DNA from: JACQZU01 sp041908165
GTDB lineage: Bacteria > Acidobacteriota > Holophagae > Holophagales > Holophagaceae
Length of the DNA: 12,039 bases
NCBI GenBank assembly: GCA_041908165.1
Contig: JAYRFV010000036.1
Location: forward strand, 1 to 12,039
Direction: 5' to 3'
Under the pieces are notes generated by a model. That model did not search any database. It was not told the origin of the DNA and was given only the letters and a program-made list of their open reading frames with translations. How positions within the stretch are numbered: the first letter of the stretch is position 1; every line of letters begins with the position of its first letter. Positions 1 through 10,609 of the stretch are shown here, in pieces. A program made the translations under genes and the position numbers.

Positions 1-53
1 CCCGCGGGGGGGCCCCCCCCCCCCCCGCCCCGCCCCCCCCCCCGCCCCCCCAC

Positions 54-2213
<2,160 letters not shown>

Positions 2214-2386
2214 ACCCGGGCGGTCCGGCACCAGCCAACTGGTCCATGGAGCAATGCAGAAAGTGGTCCTTGTCCGGGTTCCGGCCGGCCGCATCCTTGA
2301 TCGCACGAGGTCCCCTTTCAACCCAGCCCCCGGCCGCCTCCGCCTCGGACCGTCCCGGGAGCCCTCTTCCACACAGGGAGGTGGAG

Positions 2387-3661
2387 ATGAACCGAACCAG
2401 GATTTCCTGTCTGATCGCGGCCGCTGTGCTGTTCGCCCCGGTCACCGCCATGGCGCAGGGCAAGCAGTTCGCTCCGGCGGTCAGCGCCCAGTTGAAGATC
2501 CGTGAGCAGAGCGCCCCGGCCGCCATCAAGACGCGGCTCGAAACGATCCGCGCCGAGATCAAGGCCAAGAACCTCGGCTTCGAGGTGGCCTACACCGAGG
2601 CCATGGACATCCCGCTCGAGCAGCTGTGCGGCCTGAAGGTCCCCGCCGACGCCGCCGCCCGGGCCCAGGCGCAGATGGCCCTCTCGGCCAAGATGCTGAG
2701 CGACGACGCCGCCGAGGTGGCCGCGCACGCCAAGGCGACCCCGGGCTTCAAGGCCGGCGCCGCCCAGGGCCTGGCCACCGGGGGCGTGGGCGCCTCCGCC
2801 TTCAACTGGGTGACCCAGGGCAAGGTCACGCCGGTGCGCAACCAGGGCGGCTGCGGCAGCTGCTGGGTGTTCGGCACGATGGCGGCCTTCGAGAGCAGCT
2901 GGGCGATCCGCAACAACCAGATGATCGACACCTCCGAGCAGGACGTCCTGAGTTGCAGCAAGACCGTGGCCGGCAGCGGCAGCTGCGGCGGCGGCTGGAT
3001 GGAGTGGGTGACCCAGTACCTGCTGGTCAAGGGTACCGGCACCGAGGCCAGCAAGCCCTACACCGCCAGCAATGGCACCTGCACCGCCATCGCCAAGCCG
3101 TACTTCGCCTCCGCCTGGGGCTTCGTGGCCGGCACCGGCCTGCCCAGCGTGGCCCAGCTGAAGGCCGCCCTGGTCCAGCACGGCGTGCTGTCGGTGGGCG
3201 TCAATGCCACCTCGGCCTTCCAGGCCTACTCGGGCGGCGTGTTCAACCAGAACGTGGCCGGCCTCAACCACTGCGTCGCCATCGTCGGCTGGGATGACAG
3301 CATGGGCGGCGGCGCCTGGCTGATCAAGAACTCCTGGGGCACCGGCTGGGGCCTCGGCGGCTACATGTGGATCAAGTACGGCGCCAACGGCATCGGCTCC
3401 CACGCCGTGTGGGTCGACGCCAAGGCCACCCCGCCGCCGCCGGCCGAGGACTGCATCGGCTTCAACCCGGCCAACCTGAAGGTCCAGCTGATCGGGTCGA
3501 ACTACACGGTGGTGGACGGCAGCCACCTCATCGTCCACTTCGCCACCGCCGCCCAGGCGCAGAACGCGATCGACACCATCAAGAAGCACGGCTTCAAGCG
3601 GATCTGCTTCGTCGGCCGCCCCTTCAGCGCCGGCCACGGCATGACCTACTTCCTGCCCTGA
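2387..3661 (+). CDS. Secreted papain-like (C1A) cysteine peptidase with C-terminal module
   Basis: Exported cysteine endopeptidase of 424 residues. The ATG at 2387 is chosen because GGAGG (2377-2381) lies 5 nt before it and a clear signal peptide follows: Arg-rich n-region, hydrophobic core about residues 6-19, likely cleavage after AMA at residue 23. Residues 24 to about 130 are an Ala/Lys-rich helical propeptide-like region. The mature domain begins near FNWVTQGKVTPVRNQ. It has oxyanion Gln153, nucleophile Cys159 in QGGCGSCW (spacing of 6 as in papain Gln19/Cys25), His295 in NHCVAIVGWD and Asn315 in KNSWGTGWG, so the catalytic set is complete. A Pro-rich linker (about 347-355) leads to a roughly 70-residue C-terminal module with Cys356 and Cys407, possibly a disulfide. 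It lies 173 bp after clpA and is probably transcribed separately. Its likely role is extracellular or periplasmic protein degradation; the substrate is unknown. Confidence 0.9.
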   Translation: MNRTRISCLIAAAVLFAPVTAMAQGKQFAPAVSAQLKIREQSAPAAIKTRLETIRAEIKAKNLGFEVAYTEAMDIPLEQLCGLKVPADAAARAQAQMALSAKMLSDDAAEVAAHAKATPGFKAGAAQGLATGGVGASAFNWVTQGKVTPVRNQGGCGSCWVFGTMAAFESSWAIRNNQMIDTSEQDVLSCSKTVAGSGSCGGGWMEWVTQYLLVKGTGTEASKPYTASNGTCTAIAKPYFASAWGFVAGTGLPSVAQLKAALVQHGVLSVGVNATSAFQAYSGGVFNQNVAGLNHCVAIVGWDDSMGGGAWLIKNSWGTGWGLGGYMWIKYGANGIGSHAVWVDAKATPPPPAEDCIGFNPANLKVQLIGSNYTVVDGSHLIVHFATAAQAQNAIDTIKKHGFKRICFVGRPFSAGHGMTYFLP

Positions 3662-3697
3662 GGCCATCGGGGCGGCTCGCCTCCGCCCTCCGCACCC

Positions 3698-3728
3698 CAC
3701 CGCCCCGGCTCGCCGGGGCGGTGCCTTT
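3698..3728 (+). terminator. Hairpin terminator after the cysteine peptidase gene
   Basis: An 11-12 bp perfect GC-rich inverted repeat pairs 3698-3709 with 3712-3723 around a very small loop and is followed by CCTTT. It starts 37 bp after the peptidase stop codon and lies between two converging genes. The T-tract is short, and only the plus-strand side has one, so it should mainly end the peptidase transcript. Confidence 0.6.
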
Positions 3729-3746
3729 CCGGTCCTGCCGGGCGGC

Positions 3747-5036
3747 TCAGCGCACCAGCGCCTGGTAGACCTGGGTGCGGAACGCTCCCATCCAGTCGTG
3801 GCCGCCGTAGGGATAGCGCTGGGCCATGAGCACCGCCGCCAGCCGCTCCTTCGGGTCGACCCAGAACACCGTCCCGTACAGCCCGGCCCAGCCGTACATT
3901 CCCGGGGTGCCCAGCTTGCGGGAGGCGCCCAGGTCCACCAGCACCGCCACGCCGAGGCCGAAGCCCTCGCCGGGTCCGGTGGCGGGCAGGTCCTGGGTGG
4001 CGCTGGCGGCGAGCAGGTCCACGGTCTTCGGCGCCAGGATGCGGACCCCGTCCAGTTCCCCGCGGTTCAGCAGCATCTGCAGGAAGCGGCCGTAGTCGGC
4101 GGCGGTCGAGACCAGCCCGGCGCCGCCCGAGCGGTACCGGGATTCCGGGCGCAGCGCCGATCCGGGCCCCAGGTTGACCAGGCCGAAGCGTTCCGGATCC
4201 CTCATGGGCCGGATCCCGCCGCCCTCGGCGCCGGTGGCGACCTCCGCGAGCCGCCCGGCCTTCCCGGCGGGCACGGCGAATCCGCTGTCGCGCATCTTCA
4301 GCGGCGCGAAGATCCTCTCCTCCAGGAAGGCCTCCAGGGCGAGGCCGGAGGCCACCTCCACCACCCGCCCCAGGACGTCGGTGCTGAGGCCATAGTGGAA
4401 GGCCTTGCCGGGATCGTGCACCAGGGGCGCCTGGGCCAGCCGCGCCACGTTCTCCGCCAGGTCGAAACCCGGCTCGAGCAGGCCGTCGCAGACGCCGAGC
4501 GTCCGGTAGGCCTCCTGCACCGGTCCCTTGCCGTTCCAGCTGTAGGAGATGCCGGCCCGGTGCGTGAGCAGATCGCGAACGGTGATCGCGCGGGTCGGCT
4601 TCTCCAGCCGGGCCGCCTCGCCGTCCTTCCCGGGGACCGACACCTGCACGTCCTTGAAGGCCGGGATGTACGTCGCCAGGGGGTCGTCCAGCCTCAACCG
4701 GCCCTCTTCGACCAGGATCAGCGCCGCCACGCTGGTGACCGGCTTGGTCATCGAGGCGATCCGGAAGAGCGCGTCGGTCCGCATCGGCCGGTTCGCCGCG
4801 ACGTCCTGGTGGCCCAGGGCGCGGTGCAGCACCGGCCGGCCGCCGCGGAACACCCACAGGACCATCCCGGGCAGTTCCCTGCGGTCGACGAATCCCTGCA
4901 TGACCCGGTGCAGCCGGTCGAGGCGGCCGGGGTCGAAGCCCTGGACCACGGCGGCCCGCCCGGGAGGCGCCTTGGCCGGCAGGGGCGCGAGGAGCGCCAG
5001 CGCGAGCAGGGCCGGGCGAGGGTCGGGCCGCTTCAT
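3747..5036 (-). CDS. Exported serine hydrolase, class C beta-lactamase fold (family VIII esterase-like)
   Basis: Penicillin-binding-protein/beta-lactamase fold hydrolase of 429 residues. The start at 5036 is chosen because AGGAGG (minus strand, 5047-5042) lies 5 nt upstream and MKRPDPRPALLALALLAPLPAKA is a signal peptide; in-frame codons further upstream lack these. Active-site motifs are Ser95-Met-Thr-Lys98 (SxxK, nucleophile and general base) and Tyr215 in HYGLSTD (the YxN/YSL position). The third motif is Trp383-Ala-Gly in GWAGLYGT, replacing the KTG/HTG box of true beta-lactamases. A W-x-G third motif is usual in the esterase/EstB-like and 6-aminohexanoate-hydrolase-like branch, so an ester, amide or D-amino-acid peptide substrate is more likely than beta-lactam resistance. 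The gene begins 53 bp after the kinase gene on the same strand and may be co-transcribed with it. The substrate cannot be told from sequence. Confidence 0.88.
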   Translation of the reverse strand: MKRPDPRPALLALALLAPLPAKAPPGRAAVVQGFDPGRLDRLHRVMQGFVDRRELPGMVLWVFRGGRPVLHRALGHQDVAANRPMRTDALFRIASMTKPVTSVAALILVEEGRLRLDDPLATYIPAFKDVQVSVPGKDGEAARLEKPTRAITVRDLLTHRAGISYSWNGKGPVQEAYRTLGVCDGLLEPGFDLAENVARLAQAPLVHDPGKAFHYGLSTDVLGRVVEVASGLALEAFLEERIFAPLKMRDSGFAVPAGKAGRLAEVATGAEGGGIRPMRDPERFGLVNLGPGSALRPESRYRSGGAGLVSTAADYGRFLQMLLNRGELDGVRILAPKTVDLLAASATQDLPATGPGEGFGLGVAVLVDLGASRKLGTPGMYGWAGLYGTVFWVDPKERLAAVLMAQRYPYGGHDWMGAFRTQVYQALVR

Positions 5037-5089
5037 GGTCTCCTCCTGGAATCCCGCGAGGTTCCATTCTCGGAGCCCGCGGGCCCCGG

Positions 5090-7663
5090 TCAAGGCGCCG
5101 GCGTGGCGAGGTAGAGGTCGACGCTGTACCAGTGGTGGGTGGCCGCCCAGGCGCGGCCGGCACGGCAGGCGAGGACGGTGGAGCCGATCAGGCCGCTCCG
5201 CTCGGCCGGCGTCAGTTCGGCGCAGGGGGTCATCCGGCCCGAGGCTAGGTCCAGCTGCAGCACGCGGCAGCGACCGGGCTCGATCGGCTGCACCAGCAGG
5301 GTCCCACCACCCCGCCAGCCGGCCAGGCGGTGGTCGGGGGTGATCATCGGCAGGGCGCGCGGTTCGGTTCCTTCCTCGATGAGGAAGGTGACGCCCTTGC
5401 GCGTGGCCACCATCCGCCGGCCGTCCGGGGCCACCAGGATCACCCGGAAACCGGGCGGGCCGAGCGGCTCCGGCCTGCCATCCGGGCGGTGGATCCAGTT
5501 GCGCGGTTCGCCCTGCCCCTCCCGCTCGGTGGTGCAGACCCGGCCGTCGGGGGCGAAGAACGCCGCCGTGATGCGGGCGCCCTGGGTCGCCGGCTCCACC
5601 CTGCGCGGTTCGCCCGAGCCGACCGGCTGCAGCAGCACCTGGCCCCCGGTGGGCTCGGTCCGCAGCAGCGCGGTCCGTCCATCGGGGGACAGCGCCAGGG
5701 CGTAATTCTGCGCCAGCAGCACCGGCGGCTCCCCGCGGGTGGACCGCAGGAAGCTGAAGGCCCCCGCGAAGTAGTCGACGCTCTGGCCGATCTCGTGGAA
5801 CAGCACGCTGTCGCCCGACTCCGAGACCCCGGCCAGGCTCGAGGCGTCCATCCAGGTCAGGCTGGTGCGCAGGCCCTTCTCGTCGATGAATTCCGCGGTG
5901 CCGCGCTCCTCGGCCTCGCCCAGCAGCAGCCGCCCCTGGCCGTCGCGATCGAAGATCCGCTTGGTGCGGCCAGGGAAATGGAGGAAGGGCCGGATGCGGC
6001 CCTCCAGGTCCACGGCCTCGATCCAGTCCCCCGTGCGGGTCAGCAGGCGGCGGCCCGGACCGTCCCAGACCAGCCCGTGGAGCACCGGACGCTCCGGCAC
6101 CAGCGTCCGGGCCGGAGACCCGGACCGGACCAGCCAGAGGCTCCCGCCGCCCCAGCTGATGTTGGGCGCGGTCCGGAAGGCCACGAGGTCCCCATCAGGT
6201 GCGACCCGCACCTGGGTGATCCAGTCCGGACCCCGGTGGCGCACGGTGCCCAGGGGGTATTCCAGGCGGCATTCGCCGGCCGCCTCGTCACGGAAGGCCA
6301 CGGCGAGCCGCCGTCCATCGGGCGAGAAATCCGCCGCCGTCACGCCATCCGCCACCGGCCGCGGCGTCCCCACCCCGGGCCGCACCAGGTACAGCGCCCC
6401 CGGGCGCACCCCCTGGAAGCTGCGGCGGAGGGCGTCCTGGAGGGCGAGTTCCCCGGTGGGGGACACCGCGAGGAGGTGGGCGGAGGGAAGTCCGGGCACC
6501 TCCACGCCCTGGGCGCCTTCCCCCTGGGAGTAGACGCGGACCGGACCCCCGGCCCAGCTGGCGGAGTAGAACAGGGTCTTGCCGTCCGGCGCGAACCGCG
6601 CGCCGGTGAGGGTGCCCCGCTGGAAGGTCACGCGCTGGAAGCTGAAGCGTCCGGGCCCTTCGCGCAGCCGCATCGCCAGGCCGCCGGTCAGCACCAGGAG
6701 CGCCGCCAGCGCCGTCCCGAGGGCGGCCCAGCGCCACCGGGCGAGGGCGGCGCCCAGCCGCTGCAGCCGGAGGCGGGGCACCCGGACCTCCAGGCTGGAG
6801 GCGTCGTTCAGCGCCAGCGCCTCCAGGGCGAAGGCCAGGTCCTGGGCGCCCTGGAACCGCGCGTCCCGGTCCTTGGCCAGGCAGCGGTCGACGATGCGCG
6901 CCAGCCCGGCGGGAACCCCGAGGGCCGGATCCAGGTCCGGCGCCTCCTCCTTGAGGATGGCGTGCAGCGTCTCCACCTGGGAGGCCGCCTGGAAGGGCCG
7001 GCGGCCGGTGAGCATCTCCCAGAGGACCACGCCCAGGCTGAACAGGTCGCTGCGCGCATCCAGGTCCTCCCCGCGCACCTGCTCCGGGCTCATGTAGCCG
7101 GCCGTGCCCATCACCATGCCGGTCTCGGTGCTCCGGGCCGGGCCGGCCCAGACGCCGGTCGACCGTTCCGGATCGGCGGTCCCCCGGGCCGACTTGGCGA
7201 GGCCGAAGTCGAGGATCTTGACCCGGCCGTCCCGGCACAGGAACAGGTTCTCGGGCTTCAGGTCCCGGTGCAGGATGCCCTTGCCGTGGGCGGCCGCAAG
7301 CCCCTGCGCGACCTGCAGGGCGAGGTCCACCGCCCGCCGCGGCGGCAGCGGCCGTCCGCCGAGGCGCTGGCGGAGGGATTCGCCGTCGAGCAGTTCCATC
7401 ACCAGGAAGGGGGCGCCGGCCTGCCCCTGGAAATCGTGGATGGTCAGGATGTTCGGGTGGTTGAGGGCGCTCAGGGCGCGGGCCTCCTGCTCGAACCGGC
7501 GGCGCTGGTCCGGGTCGGCCAGGAGGTGCGGCGGCAGCACCTTGACCGCCACCTCCCGGCCGAGCTTCGGATCGCGGGCCCGGTACACCTCGCCCATGCC
7601 CCCTGCCCCCAGCGGGGCCAGGACCTCGTACGGACCGATGCGGGCACCTGCGGAATAGCGCAT
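5090..7663 (-). CDS. Transmembrane Ser/Thr protein kinase with C-terminal PD40/TolB-like beta-propeller
   Basis: Hanks-type (PknB-like) receptor kinase of 857 residues. The N-terminal cytoplasmic kinase domain (about 12-280) is complete: glycine loop GAGGMG (19-24), ATP-anchoring Lys41, helix-C Glu60, HRDLKPEN with catalytic Asp134 and Asn139, DFG Asp152, and an activation segment with GTAGYMSPEQ. A juxtamembrane Arg-rich stretch precedes one hydrophobic segment at about 312-331. The rest is probably outside the membrane and carries at least six PD40/WD-like motifs of the form [FVL][AS]PDG, the signature of a TolB-like propeller. This kinase-propeller architecture is abundant in Acidobacteriota. 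It probably senses a ligand or envelope state through the propeller and phosphorylates cytoplasmic targets. The ATG at 7663 has no good Shine-Dalgarno sequence; a promoter-like pair lies just upstream. The exported serine hydrolase follows 53 bp downstream. Confidence 0.93.
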   Translation of the reverse strand: MRYSAGARIGPYEVLAPLGAGGMGEVYRARDPKLGREVAVKVLPPHLLADPDQRRRFEQEARALSALNHPNILTIHDFQGQAGAPFLVMELLDGESLRQRLGGRPLPPRRAVDLALQVAQGLAAAHGKGILHRDLKPENLFLCRDGRVKILDFGLAKSARGTADPERSTGVWAGPARSTETGMVMGTAGYMSPEQVRGEDLDARSDLFSLGVVLWEMLTGRRPFQAASQVETLHAILKEEAPDLDPALGVPAGLARIVDRCLAKDRDARFQGAQDLAFALEALALNDASSLEVRVPRLRLQRLGAALARWRWAALGTALAALLVLTGGLAMRLREGPGRFSFQRVTFQRGTLTGARFAPDGKTLFYSASWAGGPVRVYSQGEGAQGVEVPGLPSAHLLAVSPTGELALQDALRRSFQGVRPGALYLVRPGVGTPRPVADGVTAADFSPDGRRLAVAFRDEAAGECRLEYPLGTVRHRGPDWITQVRVAPDGDLVAFRTAPNISWGGGSLWLVRSGSPARTLVPERPVLHGLVWDGPGRRLLTRTGDWIEAVDLEGRIRPFLHFPGRTKRIFDRDGQGRLLLGEAEERGTAEFIDEKGLRTSLTWMDASSLAGVSESGDSVLFHEIGQSVDYFAGAFSFLRSTRGEPPVLLAQNYALALSPDGRTALLRTEPTGGQVLLQPVGSGEPRRVEPATQGARITAAFFAPDGRVCTTEREGQGEPRNWIHRPDGRPEPLGPPGFRVILVAPDGRRMVATRKGVTFLIEEGTEPRALPMITPDHRLAGWRGGGTLLVQPIEPGRCRVLQLDLASGRMTPCAELTPAERSGLIGSTVLACRAGRAWAATHHWYSVDLYLATPAP

Positions 7664-7691
7664 GACTGGGCTGGCTGTTGAAGGTGCGGAA

Positions 7692-7720
7692 AGACTACCA
7701 GCGGGGCCGCGGATTGTCAG
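7692..7720 (-). promoter_or_regulatory. Candidate sigma-70-type promoter for the kinase gene
   Basis: On the minus strand CTGACA (7720-7715; 5 of 6 to TTGACA) is followed after exactly 17 nt by TAGTCT (7697-7692; 3 of 6 to TATAAT). Transcription would start near 7684 and leave a leader of about 20 nt before the kinase ATG. It lies in the 87-bp gap after the fusion gene. The -10 box is weak, so this is a candidate only. Confidence 0.35.
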
Positions 7721-7750
7721 GCCGGGAGGCCGTCCTGGGCCGGTGCCGGT

Positions 7751-10609
7751 CTAGGTGGCGGGCCGGCCCGCCAGCCCGTCGCCCAGGGCCTCGAGGGCCC
7801 TGTAGTAGGGCTCGATGCTGGGCAGGTAGTGGCGCTCGCCCTTGGCGTGGGGGCCGATGCCGGTCTGGCCCCAGACCACGCCCTGGCCACGCGGCGCGAA
7901 GCGGGCGCTGGTGCCGGCGCCCTTGCGGCCGAGGCGGGGTTCCTCGCCGCTGCTGCCGCGGATGGCGGCGAGCAGGGCGACCAGGTAGGGATTGTCGGCG
8001 TCGCAGGCGATGCCCGGCTCCCAGGTGGTGGGCACGATCTCCAGGCCCCGCTCCTGGGCCAGCGCCTCCAGGTCGGCCTTGAGGCCGGACACGTTGTCCT
8101 GGGGGATGGGGCGGATCTCCACGCCGATGGCGCCGCGGTCCGGGGTCACGTTGAACACCCCCGGCGTGCCTGCGCTCACGTAGCTGATCTTGGCCTGGGA
8201 GGCCCAGCCGTCCGCCGACTTCAGGGTGAGGTGGCGGGCGAAGATCGCCTTCAGCGGCTCCTGGGCGCCCACCAGCCGCTCGATGAGGTCGCCGGAGGCG
8301 GCGCCGAAGCCCGAGTGGCCCTTGGCCCCGATGGCCACCAGCTCGAAGCGGAGCACCCCGCGGTTCTCGGTGCAGACCTCGCCGAGGCGTTCGGTGCCCT
8401 TCTCGCCGGTGCGCTCGCCGGCGATGAAGATGGCCGGCTCGTAGCCGTCCCACTCGGCCTTCAGCTGGGCCAGCACATGCGGCGTTCCGGTGGGCTCCTG
8501 CTCGCCGTTCTCCTCGTTCCCCACCAGCAGCAGGTTCACCGGCGGGTAGGGCGGGCCCTTGCGCAGGGTCTCCTTCATCCACACCAGGTAGGTGGCGACC
8601 ACCGTCTTCATGTCGGCGGCCCCGCGGCCCCACAGGTAGTCGCCCTCGACCTTGGGCTCGAACTGGCTGTCGTCGGGATCCGGCTCCACGACGTCGAAGT
8701 GGCCCGCCAGCATCACCGGGGCCCGCTCCTGGCCGGGGAAGTGGGCCAGCACCGAGGGGTACTTGGCCCGGTCGAAGTAGCGCACCGGGATGCCGTGGTT
8801 GAGCAGCCAGTCGAAGATGAAGGTGCCGGCGCGGTGCACCTCGGGAATGCGTTCCTCCGGGCAGGCGGTGACCGAGGGGATCCGCACCAGCGCCTGGGAC
8901 AGGGCGACGATCTCGGTGGGCCGGTCCGGGTAGGCGATCTCCACCTGGGCCCGCGGCCGGGGCCGGAACCGGATCGGCGCCTGCGGGTCGCTGTGCACGT
9001 CGTCCCGGGCGCGCTGCAGGAAGTCCAGCAGCTTGCCCTCCTCCTCGCTGCCGAGCTCGGCCATGTGCTCGACCACCCGTTCCACGTCCTTGGCGACCTG
9101 GGCCTGGCGCTCCTCCGCCAGGCGCGCGAGGGTTTCCGGCGGGACGATGTCGGAACCGTTCAGCTCCGCGCGCAGCCGCTCCCGCAGCCGCGCCGCGGTG
9201 CTGGGCGCCCCGGCGGCCATCTCCCGCAGGGGGACGAGGTCCTCCCAGAGGTCGAGCGCCTCGGCCAGCGGCCGCAGTTCCTCCAGGGCCCAGGCCAGGA
9301 AGGCGCGCATGCCGATGGGCTTCCCGCTGAAGGGATTCTCGATGGCGCCGTCGAGGCCGGCCCGCGCGGCGATCAGCTCGTTGCGGCGGGCCCGGGCGAT
9401 GTCCTCGGCATCGTAGCGGAAGGCGCGGCAGAAGGCGTCGTCGCCGTAGAACCGCAGGAGCAGCAGGTGCTTGAAGGTGAGGTTGGCGACGTCGAGGGCC
9501 AGGTCGTTGCCGGGATCGTCGGTGCGGACCTCCACCCGGGCCATGGGCAGGTCGATGCGGGCGAACAGGTTCTGGCGCTCGATCTGGGCCGCCATGGCAT
9601 CCACGTCCTGGATCTGGCCGGGGGCGCCCGAGCCCGCGGCGAAGAGACCCTTGGCGTAGATGTCGTGGAGCTGGTCGCTGGTGACCTGGATCAGCCGCTC
9701 CACCGGCTCGGCCTGGGAGCGGGCGCGGACCGGGATCCAGTTGTTGTTGCCGAAGCGCACGCCGCGGCGGACCAGGTCGTAGGACATCCGCAGGTAGTCG
9801 GCGTAGCTGCGGTTCAGGTCCGGCACGTCGAGGCTGTCGGGGTTGGGGAAGGTCAGGTTGCGCACCGATTCGAAGGGTGTGACCCGGACCACCGGCACGC
9901 CGTCCTCCACCTGCGCCTGCAGCGGCGTGGCGGCCGTGGTGGCGATGAACAGGGCCGCGAAGGCCCGCATCAGGCGGGTGCCGGTGACGTAGGCCTGGCT
10001 CTTGTAGTCGTCGAGGTGGGTGTCGCCGCGCTGGCCCGGGCTCAGGTGCATGAAGTCCCAGGCCAGCATCGGCTCGGGCAGGCTCAGGTTGCTGTGGGTG
10101 CCGGCGGTGGCCAGCTGGGTGCCGTACAGCTCCACGCAGCGTTCCAGGTAGCGGCGCTTGGCGAGGTGCCAGCCCTGGGGGATGCAGTCGGGGCCGATCT
10201 CCGGAAGCACCAGGAGGTTGCCGTGCCAGTGGTAGAGCGGCTCGCCGAAATCGCGGCCGATCCGGTGCAGGGCGTTGATCAGGGTGGCCTCGAGGAGGCG
10301 GCCTTCGTAGACCGCGCCCTTGGGGGCGTACCAGGGCCGGGTCACCCACTCGATCATCCAGTGGAACACCTCCAGCTGGTGGTAGGGCTCGGTCCACGGC
10401 GCCAGCACCTTGCCGCGCAGGTGGTCGACGAAGGACATGCGGTCCGGTCCCGTGCCCACCGTGAGCAGCGGCCGGAACTGCGGATCGAGGACGTTCCATT
10501 CCAGCTCGAGCCCGCACAGGCCGCCGCCCGGCTTCTGCTGCAGCGCCGCCTGGCGCGCCAGCCGGACCTTGTCGACGAATCCGTTGAGGTCGAACACGGG
10601 GAACTCCAT
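7751..10609 (-). CDS. Fusion protein: glutamate-cysteine-ligase-like domain plus M20 metallohydrolase
   Basis: A single uninterrupted 952-residue frame holding two enzymes. Residues 1 to about 490 resemble the GCS2 carboxylate-amine ligase family (ATP-dependent gamma-glutamyl amide formation). The acidic motif GLELEWNVLD has Glu35 and Glu37; THSNLSL has His172 and Asn174; and RVEVR at 358-362 matches the late [R]-[IV]-E-x-R signature. After a helical, charged linker (about 490-555), residues 560-950 are an M20 (ArgE/DapE/CPG2-type) di-zinc amidohydrolase: His637-x-Asp639 in GHFDVVEPD, Asp666 in GRGAADMK, catalytic Glu699 and metal Glu700 in NEENGE, Glu732 in GERTGE, and His927 near the end. 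All expected metal ligands are present. The ATG at 10609 is preferred; upstream in-frame codons lie inside an inverted repeat and need a TTG start. An aminotransferase gene lies 87 bp upstream. I infer an amino-acid or gamma-glutamyl-peptide pathway; the substrate is unknown. The M20 call is firmer than the ligase call. Confidence 0.85.
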   Translation of the reverse strand: MEFPVFDLNGFVDKVRLARQAALQQKPGGGLCGLELEWNVLDPQFRPLLTVGTGPDRMSFVDHLRGKVLAPWTEPYHQLEVFHWMIEWVTRPWYAPKGAVYEGRLLEATLINALHRIGRDFGEPLYHWHGNLLVLPEIGPDCIPQGWHLAKRRYLERCVELYGTQLATAGTHSNLSLPEPMLAWDFMHLSPGQRGDTHLDDYKSQAYVTGTRLMRAFAALFIATTAATPLQAQVEDGVPVVRVTPFESVRNLTFPNPDSLDVPDLNRSYADYLRMSYDLVRRGVRFGNNNWIPVRARSQAEPVERLIQVTSDQLHDIYAKGLFAAGSGAPGQIQDVDAMAAQIERQNLFARIDLPMARVEVRTDDPGNDLALDVANLTFKHLLLLRFYGDDAFCRAFRYDAEDIARARRNELIAARAGLDGAIENPFSGKPIGMRAFLAWALEELRPLAEALDLWEDLVPLREMAAGAPSTAARLRERLRAELNGSDIVPPETLARLAEERQAQVAKDVERVVEHMAELGSEEEGKLLDFLQRARDDVHSDPQAPIRFRPRPRAQVEIAYPDRPTEIVALSQALVRIPSVTACPEERIPEVHRAGTFIFDWLLNHGIPVRYFDRAKYPSVLAHFPGQERAPVMLAGHFDVVEPDPDDSQFEPKVEGDYLWGRGAADMKTVVATYLVWMKETLRKGPPYPPVNLLLVGNEENGEQEPTGTPHVLAQLKAEWDGYEPAIFIAGERTGEKGTERLGEVCTENRGVLRFELVAIGAKGHSGFGAASGDLIERLVGAQEPLKAIFARHLTLKSADGWASQAKISYVSAGTPGVFNVTPDRGAIGVEIRPIPQDNVSGLKADLEALAQERGLEIVPTTWEPGIACDADNPYLVALLAAIRGSSGEEPRLGRKGAGTSARFAPRGQGVVWGQTGIGPHAKGERHYLPSIEPYYRALEALGDGLAGRPAT

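Noticed and set aside
2214..2386. Promoter or terminator in the clpA-peptidase gap
   Set aside because: Only a weak TTGTCC-16-CATCCT pair and a 5-bp ACCAG/CTGGT hairpin were seen, neither convincing; no small gene was found there.
3747..5093. Upstream start of the hydrolase at 5093
   Set aside because: It would put 19 residues before a clear signal peptide, overlap the kinase stop codon, and ignore the strong AGGAGG site that points to 5036.
5370..5388. Perfect 8-bp hairpin (CCTTCCTC/GAGGAAGG, 3-nt loop)
   Set aside because: It lies inside the kinase coding region with no T-tract and is compatible with chance in GC-rich codons.
5330..7681. Plus-strand open frame of about 780 codons antisense to the kinase gene
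   Set aside because: Its composition is dominated by Gly/Ala/Arg/Pro/Gln/His with no motif; the kinase and propeller motifs on the other strand explain the region.
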